Source: Bacteroidota bacterium
GTDB lineage: Bacteria; Bacteroidota; Bacteroidia; 2-12-FULL-35-15
Length of the DNA: 6,224 bases
NCBI GenBank assembly: GCA_021413595.1
Contig: JAIOQD010000631.1
Span: forward strand, 1-6,224
Reading direction: 5' to 3'
The notes under the pieces: generated by a model
The model's input: only the letters and a program-made list of their open reading frames with translations
What the model was told of the DNA's origin: nothing
Database searches by the model: none
In this document: positions 1 to 5,000 of the stretch, one piece after another
Position numbering within the stretch: position 1 is the first letter of the stretch
Layout of the letters: each line of letters begins with the position of its first letter
Program-made: the position numbers and the translations under genes

Positions 1-740
1 GAACTAACTGCTTCAACCACTGATGTAGATGGGGTAATCGGATACCAAGCTGCTACTGTAGCACCAGCATAAACGGCACCTAACCCACATGCTGAATTAC
101 CATCGATCATAATTGAATCACCAATGAGATCACGTCTTTCCACACGGATATCTAAAGGATATTTAAAATTAGCATGAATAAAATCACCTCCCAATTTCAA
201 TGCTTTTACGTTTGCAGGAATTAATTTTTCTTTTCCCTTAAATTGTTCGCCAAGAAGCTCTTCGAGCACAGCAAACTCAATTTCAAATAATGCGGCAAGG
301 GCTCCTACGTAAATTATATTTTTAAATAATTGTCGTTGTCGCGGATCGGTATATGCTTCGTTACACATTTGCATCAGTGGAACACCAATGTAATTAATAT
401 CTTCACGAATATATTGATCATGCAGCTTTTTTGAACTGTCGTATAAAAAATATCCACCAGGTCTTACACTGGCAACATCATTTAACATACTCTGAGGATT
501 CATCGAAACAACAAAATCTATCCCTTCTCTGCGACCCAAATAACCTTTTTCACTTATGCGTACTTCGTACCACGTAGGCAATCCCTGGATATTGGAGGGG
601 AAAATGTTTTTTGGTGTAACAGGTATTCCCATCCTGAATATTGCTTTAGTAAAAAGAAAATTGGCACTCGCGGAACCTGTTCCATTTACATTTGCAAATC
701 GTACTACAAAATCGTTTACTTTATTATCAATTAATGACAT
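1..740 (-). CDS. korA: 2-oxoacid:ferredoxin oxidoreductase, fused gamma-alpha subunit (KorA type), N-terminal 246 codons
   Basis: This gene encodes the N-terminal part of a thiamine-dependent 2-oxoacid:ferredoxin oxidoreductase, which decarboxylates a 2-oxoacid (2-oxoglutarate is likeliest) to the acyl-CoA and reduces ferredoxin in the cytoplasm. The frame is open from the ATG at 738-740 to the window edge. Residues ~10-190 are the gamma domain (VRFANVNGTGSASANFLFTK near the start, GIDFVVSMNPQSM in the middle). The alpha (pyrimidine-binding) domain begins near residue 211 with GNSACGLGA and YPITP at 233-237, a hallmark of this family. The gamma-before-alpha fusion is common in Bacteroidota and is about 600 aa when complete, so roughly 60% is missing here. 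The start overlaps the upstream flavoprotein gene by 10 bp and has an A-rich AGGA stretch at 743-752, suggesting translational coupling. The beta subunit is expected next, outside the window. Substrate choice (2-oxoglutarate, pyruvate or branched-chain) cannot be decided from this part, so the symbol is tentative. Confidence 0.9.
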   Translation of the reverse strand, partial: MSLIDNKVNDFVVRFANVNGTGSASANFLFTKAIFRMGIPVTPKNIFPSNIQGLPTWYEVRISEKGYLGRREGIDFVVSMNPQSMLNDVASVRPGGYFLYDSSKKLHDQYIREDINYIGVPLMQMCNEAYTDPRQRQLFKNIIYVGALAALFEIEFAVLEELLGEQFKGKEKLIPANVKALKLGGDFIHANFKYPLDIRVERRDLIGDSIMIDGNSACGLGAVYAGATVAAWYPITPSTSVVEAVS

Positions 741-2518
741 GCTTTTTTTCCTGCTTTAGTAACGTTATAAAAGAATTTAGTCATATCCCATGCTGATGTA
801 GGGCATCTCTCTGCACATAATCCACAGTGCAGACAAACATTTTCATCCTTAGCCATTATTCTGTTTGTGGGTAGCACACTTGACACGTAAATACTCTGAC
901 TAAGATTGGTAGCAGGTATTTTTAACATGGAACGCAGATCGCTTTCCTCTGCATTATCAGTAAAAGTGATACATGAAACGGGACAAATATCCACACAAGC
1001 ATCGCACTCGATACATTTAGAAGTAGTAAAAACTGTTTGAACATCACAATTAAGGCAGCGTTCTGCTTCCTTGAAACCTGTGATATGGTCAAATCCAAGT
1101 TCTACTTCTTTCTTGATATTTGTAAGCGTCTGTTTTTTATCGGCCTGAGGAACCACATATCTATCATCATTCACAACCTCACTGTCGAAAGCCCATTCAT
1201 GAATACCCATTTTTTGACTTACCAGATTTACATAAGGTGAAGGTCGAACATTTAAGTCCTGATTAGTACACATTAGGTCAATGGAAATAGCACCTTGATG
1301 TCCTTGAGCTACAGCGGTAATTACATTTTTGGGTCCGAATGAAGCATCGCCACCAAAAAACACTTTACTATTTGTAGAAGCAAATGTAACCGCATCAACA
1401 ATGGGCATCCCCCTTTTATCGAATTCGATACCAAGATCACGTTCTATCCAAGGGAAACTATTCTCCTGACCAACTGCAATAAGTACATCATCTGCTTCAA
1501 TGAAAACATCGAGTCCACCTTCAGGTATTAATTGTCTTTTTCCTTTGTCATCATAAACTGCTTTTACTTTTTCAAACATCATCCCTTTCAGTGTGCCATT
1601 TTCAACAACAAAAGATTTAGGAACATGGTTATCAATGATAGGAATATCTTCATGGGCAGCATCTTCTTTTTCCCAAGGAGATGCTTTCATTTCATTGAAC
1701 GGACTACGCACCACCACTTTCACTTGTTCCCCGCCTAGTCTGCGTGCAGTGCGGCAACAATCCATGGCTGTATTTCCGCCACCGAGTACAATTACTTTTT
1801 TTCCAATTTGTTTTGTATGTTCGAAAGCAACACTTCCCAACCAGTTAATTCCCAGGTGAATATTTGCTGCCCCTTCGTTCCTGCCTGCTAAATCAGGTAA
1901 ATCTCTGCCCTTAGGAGCACCGCTACCAATGAATACAGCATCGTAGTCTTTACTTAATATTTCTTTAAGACTGGATACATACGTATTGAAATGAGTATGA
2001 ATTCCAAGATCTAAAATATAATTTACTTCTTCATTAAGCACCGTTTCAGGAAGACGGAAAGCCGGAATCTGACTGCGCATAAAGCCTCCACCTGATTTAT
2101 GCTCATCATATAAATGAAGCTCATATCCAATGGTTGCAAGATCACGCGCTACTGTTAGGGAAGCAGGGCCAGCACCAATTAAAGCTACCTTTTTACCATT
2201 GGATGGGAAAGGAGCTTGAGGCATGTGTTTTTTTACATCACCTTTATTATCCGCTGCAACACGTTTAAGACGACAGATTGCCACGGGCTCCTCATCAACA
2301 CGCCCTCTGCGACATGCAGGCTCACAGGGTCGATCGCAAGTACGACCCAATACACCGGGGAATACGTTAGAATCCCAGTTGATCATATACGCTTCCGTAT
2401 ATTTTTGTTCCGCAATAAGTCTTATATATTCAGGAACAGGAGTATGAGCAGGACAAGCATGCTGGCAATCGACCACTTTATGGAAGTATTCCGGGTCATT
2501 GATATCTGTTGGTTTCAA
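731..2518 (-). CDS. GltD-like FAD/NAD(P)-dependent oxidoreductase with C-terminal ferredoxin domain
   Basis: The 595-aa cytoplasmic protein probably moves electrons between NAD(P)H and ferredoxin for the 2-oxoacid oxidoreductase encoded next. Residues 15-95 form the N-terminal [4Fe-4S] domain of the glutamate synthase small subunit/dihydropyrimidine dehydrogenase type (C18, C22, then CDRPCEPAC at 61-69 and C82). Residues 115-120 (GAGPAS) are the FAD-binding motif, 246-253 (GGGNTAMD) the NAD(P)-binding motif, and 388-391 (FGGD) the C-terminal FAD contact. A ferredoxin-like tail carries C488/C491, CxxCxxCxxxC at 502-512 and a second CxxCxxCxxxC at 562-572, split by a ~50-residue spacer. The start is TTG at 2516-2518. 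It follows an in-frame TAG directly, no ATG lies between it and the first cluster cysteines, and no clear Shine-Dalgarno is visible. The gene overlaps the korA start by 10 bp. It is not ordinary GltD, because no glutamate synthase large subunit is nearby and the ferredoxin tail is extra. The NfnB-like role is inferred. Confidence 0.9.
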   Translation of the reverse strand: MKPTDINDPEYFHKVVDCQHACPAHTPVPEYIRLIAEQKYTEAYMINWDSNVFPGVLGRTCDRPCEPACRRGRVDEEPVAICRLKRVAADNKGDVKKHMPQAPFPSNGKKVALIGAGPASLTVARDLATIGYELHLYDEHKSGGGFMRSQIPAFRLPETVLNEEVNYILDLGIHTHFNTYVSSLKEILSKDYDAVFIGSGAPKGRDLPDLAGRNEGAANIHLGINWLGSVAFEHTKQIGKKVIVLGGGNTAMDCCRTARRLGGEQVKVVVRSPFNEMKASPWEKEDAAHEDIPIIDNHVPKSFVVENGTLKGMMFEKVKAVYDDKGKRQLIPEGGLDVFIEADDVLIAVGQENSFPWIERDLGIEFDKRGMPIVDAVTFASTNSKVFFGGDASFGPKNVITAVAQGHQGAISIDLMCTNQDLNVRPSPYVNLVSQKMGIHEWAFDSEVVNDDRYVVPQADKKQTLTNIKKEVELGFDHITGFKEAERCLNCDVQTVFTTSKCIECDACVDICPVSCITFTDNAEESDLRSMLKIPATNLSQSIYVSSVLPTNRIMAKDENVCLHCGLCAERCPTSAWDMTKFFYNVTKAGKKACH

Positions 2519-2646
2519 CTATTTGTCTTTTTTAAAATTTAAATTATCGTTTGCTACAAAAATTTAATTCAATCTGATTTTTTTCAATTTTATTGAATCT
2601 TCCAAAATGAACTAAAATTCTCTTTTATCATGTTTTAGAAAGGTAT

Positions 2647-2677
2647 CAAAAATACTGTTTTTTTAATTGAAAGACAA
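2647..2677 (-). promoter_or_regulatory. Bacteroidota-type promoter for the flavoprotein-korA operon
   Basis: On the minus strand a TTG (2675-2677) is followed after exactly 20 bp by TATTTTTG (2647-2654). This matches the Bacteroidota sigma-factor consensus of TTG, about 19-21 bp, then TAnnTTTG. Transcription would begin near 2640 and give a leader of about 120 nt before the TTG start at 2518. No other exact TAnnTTTG match was found on the minus strand of the 2519-2760 region. The surrounding DNA is very AT-rich, so a chance match is possible, but the spacing and position agree with a promoter. Confidence 0.55.
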
Positions 2678-2748
2678 TTCCAAAAATTGATTTTATGAAA
2701 CCGCAACTAATTTTATGCCATTTACGGTTGTTTTTTTGAGTTTCAACT

Positions 2749-3018
2749 GTGGAAAGCATACAGGAATGTGCACAATTGCTAAGGGAACATCTTATTTATC
2801 AAGGCAACTCCAGCACATCAATTTCCTTTGGAGAAATTTTCAGCAAAGATTTTATTTCCGAAATTTTGCAACTATTTAACTTAGAAAATGGGCAAAAATA
2901 TTCTTTTTCGCAAAAATATTTTTCAATTCCCCTACTAATTTCACAACTGAATTTTTCGGAGTTTCAAACCAACGGATCTACGTTCAAACATAGATTGATC
3001 GCCTTTGGGCTATTTTAA
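2749..3018 (+). CDS. Weak hypothetical open reading frame, 89 codons, probably not a gene
   Basis: This is the only plus-strand frame in the 490-bp gap between the two gene groups. It starts at GTG just after an in-frame TGA at 2737-2739 and ends with TAA inside the last codons of the amidohydrolase-like gene, a 9-bp tail-to-tail overlap. The product is rich in Ser, Phe, Leu and Gln, has no signal peptide or membrane segment, and resembles no family I know. No ribosome binding site or TAnnTTTG promoter precedes it. The nearest promoter-like string, TACGGTTG upstream, has one mismatch and is too close. The rest of the gap (2519-2748) is AT-rich and holds only the leftward promoter candidate. 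The frame may be a chance opening or a remnant of a displaced gene. Confidence 0.15.
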   Translation: MESIQECAQLLREHLIYQGNSSTSISFGEIFSKDFISEILQLFNLENGQKYSFSQKYFSIPLLISQLNFSEFQTNGSTFKHRLIAFGLF

Positions 3019-4299
3019 GCCATATCTATTTTTGTATTTTTGGTAGAGTTTTTTTTGATCATTATCCAAATCAATGCTAATGCCTTTCAAATAAGCCTTT
3101 TCCACATTATTGGTTCGCATATCCAGCGCATCACCCCTTGAAATAAATAAATTAGCATCTTTACCTTCCTCAATGCTTCCGGTTGTTTTATCAATACCCA
3201 AAATTTTAGCCGTATTTAGGGTAATTGCTTTCAAGGCTTGCTCCTTTGTTAATCCATAAGCAACGGCAGTTCCAGCCATAAAAGGCAAATTTCGTGTACC
3301 CATTGCTTCCATACTGCCTTCATTATTCAAGCAAAATAATACTCCTGCTTTTTGCAATAAATAAGGAAGTTTAAAAGGTAAATCTGTATCATCTTCGGGA
3401 TGTTCAGGCAGATCATGTAAACGGGAAACAATAACTCCAATATTATTTTCTTTTAATAGATCTGTTATCATCCAACTGTCCTTTCCGCCAACAATAGCAA
3501 CTTGTCTTAAACTGCACTGTTTTGCGAAACTCACAGCGTCAATAATTTCTTTTACATTATCAGAATGAATGTAAATTGTTTGTTTTCCATTGAAAATTTC
3601 TTTCATCGCTTCGAAGCGAAGATTTTTTTCTTCTTTTATTTCCGATTCATTATATGCTTTTGCATCTGCAAACAATTTCTTTAGTTCATTTGTTTGTTTT
3701 GTGTACTCCTTATTTTTTTCATAAGGACCCGGATAAATATTGTCTTCATCCAAAAATTTACGGGTTTGAATACGAGGCCAGTTGATGTGCAATCCATCAT
3801 CAATTTTGTATGCAGCATCTTCCCAATTCCAACCGTCCAACATCAATATGCTTGAAGTACCTGATATCAAACCACCACGAGGTGTTATTTGTGCTAATAA
3901 AACCCCATTGCTTCTGATGGTTGGAATAATTTTAGAGTCTGTATTATACGCAATCAAAGAACGAACATTGGGTAATAATGTTCCAACTTCTCTAAAATCA
4001 TTTGAAGCACGCACTGCTTCCATTTCTGATAAACCTAAAGTAGAGTTGGGTGCTATAATTCCGGGATACACATGCTTTTCCGGTATATCAATAATTTCAT
4101 CATACGCTGTTTTATCTATTTTAGCAGTTCTTGCATCGGCAACCAATATAATTTTTCCGTTTTTTATTCCGATAACTGAATTTTGAATTATGCTATCAGT
4201 ACCTAGATGTGCGATACCATTCATTAACAAAATGCTTTTTAGTTGGGCATTTGAGGTGATGGAAAAAAAAATGGTGAAGACAAAAAATATTTTTTTCAT
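3010..4299 (-). CDS. Secreted amidohydrolase-like protein lacking the metal-binding HxH
   Basis: The 429-aa protein belongs to the imidazolonepropionase-like branch of the amidohydrolase superfamily. Residues 1-18 are a clear signal peptide (MKK, a hydrophobic core, cleavage likely after SNA before Q19), so it acts in the periplasm or beyond. The typical N-terminal beta-sandwich strand and PG turn are present (YPGII at 78-82), and the C-terminal LNTAKILGIDKTTGSIEEGK (361-380) with DANLFI is classical for the family. The catalytic ligands are largely gone. The usual HxH position reads APNST (83-87), the late Asp position reads LNNEGS (324-329), and only one candidate His (H245 in IYIHSDN) remains. 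It is shorter than its upstream neighbour and probably its non-catalytic or altered partner. No Shine-Dalgarno precedes the ATG at 4297-4299, and the sequence just upstream is repeat-derived, so expression probably depends on read-through from the upstream amidohydrolase gene. The substrate is unknown. Confidence 0.88.
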   Translation of the reverse strand: MKKIFFVFTIFFSITSNAQLKSILLMNGIAHLGTDSIIQNSVIGIKNGKIILVADARTAKIDKTAYDEIIDIPEKHVYPGIIAPNSTLGLSEMEAVRASNDFREVGTLLPNVRSLIAYNTDSKIIPTIRSNGVLLAQITPRGGLISGTSSILMLDGWNWEDAAYKIDDGLHINWPRIQTRKFLDEDNIYPGPYEKNKEYTKQTNELKKLFADAKAYNESEIKEEKNLRFEAMKEIFNGKQTIYIHSDNVKEIIDAVSFAKQCSLRQVAIVGGKDSWMITDLLKENNIGVIVSRLHDLPEHPEDDTDLPFKLPYLLQKAGVLFCLNNEGSMEAMGTRNLPFMAGTAVAYGLTKEQALKAITLNTAKILGIDKTTGSIEEGKDANLFISRGDALDMRTNNVEKAYLKGISIDLDNDQKKLYQKYKNRYGLK

Positions 4300-4421
4300 T
4301 TGCTGTGTACTTTTGGTACGCTGATTTTTATGATAAATTATGATGTAGGATGATGTTGATTGTTAATTAATGATTAGATTATGTTCTAAGATGTTTTTTA
4401 AATTCATTTGATAATACTTTT
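4293..4421. repeat. 129-bp direct repeat, copy 1
   Basis: This block is repeated at 4450-4578 at a period of 157 bp with 3 mismatches (positions 4319, 4356 and 4384 against their partners). Read on the minus strand, it holds the last codons of a GxxExxY gene (VLSNEFKKHLRT, then TAA), an AT-rich spacer, the inverted repeat 4315-4334, and the start codon plus first bases of the 429-aa amidohydrolase-like gene. The near-identity implies a recent tandem duplication or gene conversion. Confidence 0.95.
4315..4334 (+). repeat. Left terminal inverted repeat of the putative element
   Basis: The 20 bp GGTACGCTGATTTTTATGAT match the reverse complement of 4972-4991 at 19 of 20 positions (T versus A at position 8). 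Similarity resumes a few bases further in with TAGGATGA on both sides, after a small length difference. A second copy lies at 4472-4491 within the direct repeat, but it has lost the fifth base of the motif (GGTAAGC), so this outer copy is the intact left end. It ends 15 bp before the amidohydrolase-like start codon. Confidence 0.75.
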
Positions 4422-4456
4422 TTATATTTAGGGGCTTTGCTAAAATTAATTTTCAT
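4379..4456 (-). pseudogene. Chimeric 25-codon remnant: amidohydrolase start fused to a second GxxExxY C-terminus
   Basis: Reading from the ATG in repeat copy 2 (4454-4456), the frame runs 25 codons to TAA at 4379-4381. After the first two or three codons the peptide reads INFSKAPKYKK then VLSNEFKKHLRT. It aligns with the end of the intact-length gene upstream (LNFGTDPQYKRKVLSNEFKKHLRS) with one codon deleted. The first half differs at many positions while the second half is nearly identical. The piece is therefore best read as the tail of a diverged second GxxExxY gene placed behind a duplicated amidohydrolase start codon. No promoter or ribosome binding site is evident and a functional peptide is doubtful. 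Confidence 0.6.
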
Positions 4457-4578
4457 TTGCTGTGTACTTTTGGTAAGCTGATTTTTATGATAAATTATGA
4501 TGTAGGATGATTTTGATTGTTAATTAATGATTAGATTATGATCTAAGATGTTTTTTAAATTCATTTGATAATACTTTT
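4450..4578. repeat. 129-bp direct repeat, copy 2
   Basis: This is the partner of 4293-4421, separated from it by 28 bp. It contains the last 13 codons and the stop of the GxxExxY gene, the spacer, a decayed inverted repeat (4472-4491, GGTAAGC instead of GGTACGC), and a duplicated copy of the amidohydrolase-like start codon at 4454-4456. To its right the sequence continues into the body of the GxxExxY gene. Confidence 0.95.
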
Positions 4579-4940
4579 CTTTTATACTGAGGATCCGTAC
4601 CAAAATTTAGTAGCAGCCCTACCTCCATCTCTGTTGCCCTTAAATAATTCACTAACTGTATTTCATGTTCTTCAATTATTAAATCAACTGCCTTTAGTTC
4701 AATTATTACTTTATCCTCTACTATAATATCTGCAAAATATGCACCAACAACATTGCCTTAATAATAAACAGTAATGGGTTTTTGATTCTCACACTTCAGA
4801 TTTATCTTTTTTAATTCGATTGAAAGTGCATTTTCATAAACCTTTTCGTAAAAACCATATCCAATAGCATTATAGACATTAAAAAAGGCTTTTAATATTT
4901 TACCGGTAATTTCCGAATGTTTAAAATTATCAGCTATCAT
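4536..4940 (-). pseudogene. GxxExxY protein (PD-(D/E)XK nuclease-like), interrupted by a nonsense codon
   Basis: Conceptually 134 codons long, the usual size for this family of about 120-135 aa. The naming motif GFYEKVY lies at residues 29-35. The nuclease-like core follows: YFADIIVEDKVIIELKAV, with D71 and the E81-x-K83 pair fitting PD-(D/E)XK geometry. Next come EIQLVNYLRATEMEVGLLLN and a basic FKKHLRS end. Codon 61 is TAA (4758-4760) where the family has Tyr-Tyr-Lys-Gly, so a single A-to-T change in AAA would explain it. The reading frame is intact on both sides, meaning the break is young or a sequencing error. The surviving 60-aa N-terminal product lacks all catalytic residues, and no ATG restart lies close after the stop. 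The start is ATG at 4938-4940, after an in-frame TGA 12 bases upstream, with no clear Shine-Dalgarno. The gene begins 60 bp after the stop of the large amidohydrolase. The cellular role of the family is not established; members often occur as several paralogs per genome. Confidence 0.85.
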
Positions 4941-4971
4941 AAAAACATCAAATCATTTTTCATCCTATTCA

Positions 4972-4991
4972 ATCATAAAAATCTGCGTACC
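4972..4991 (-). repeat. Right terminal inverted repeat of the putative element
   Basis: On the minus strand this reads GGTACGCAGATTTTTATGAT, differing from the left repeat at 4315-4334 by one base. It lies 9 bp beyond the stop codon of the large amidohydrolase gene and 31 bp before the start codon of the GxxExxY gene, inside the short spacer between them. Together with the left copy it could also form a long-range stem in the transcript. Confidence 0.75.
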
Positions 4992-5000
4992 ATTTTTAAT

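Larger units (their letters stand above)
4315..4991 (-). mobile_element. Putative small inserted element carrying a GxxExxY gene, bounded by inverted repeats
   Basis: The 677-bp segment is bracketed by 20-bp inverted repeats with outer ends GGTACGC and GCGTACC. It contains a nuclease-like GxxExxY gene and nothing else recognisable. It sits exactly between two paralogous amidohydrolase genes. Without it their spacing would be 24 bp (9 bp after one stop codon plus 15 bp before the next start), as expected for neighbours in an operon. No transposase is encoded and no clear target-site duplication is visible (only TTTT-type AT-rich flanks), so any movement would depend on the GxxExxY protein itself or on enzymes supplied in trans. 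The left end has been complicated by the 157-bp-period duplication. The mobile interpretation is inference from structure. Confidence 0.45.

Noticed and set aside
2892..2920. Two close copies of GCAAAAATATT
   Set aside because: They are short, low-complexity strings in AT-rich DNA and probably chance.
2976..2995. 7-bp stem with 6-nt loop near the end of the amidohydrolase-like gene as a terminator
   Set aside because: It includes a G-U pair, is not GC-rich and has no T-run on either side, so it does not qualify as an intrinsic terminator.
3782..4186. 134-codon plus-strand open frame inside the amidohydrolase-like gene
   Set aside because: It is fully antisense to a well-supported coding gene and has no recognisable domain, so it is a shadow frame.
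4293..4578. CRISPR-like array
   Set aside because: There are only two long repeats, they contain coding tails, and no cas gene is present, so this is a duplication.
4300..5000. Insertion sequence with transposase
   Set aside because: No transposase or DDE/HUH motif is encoded in either strand; the only protein is of the GxxExxY family.
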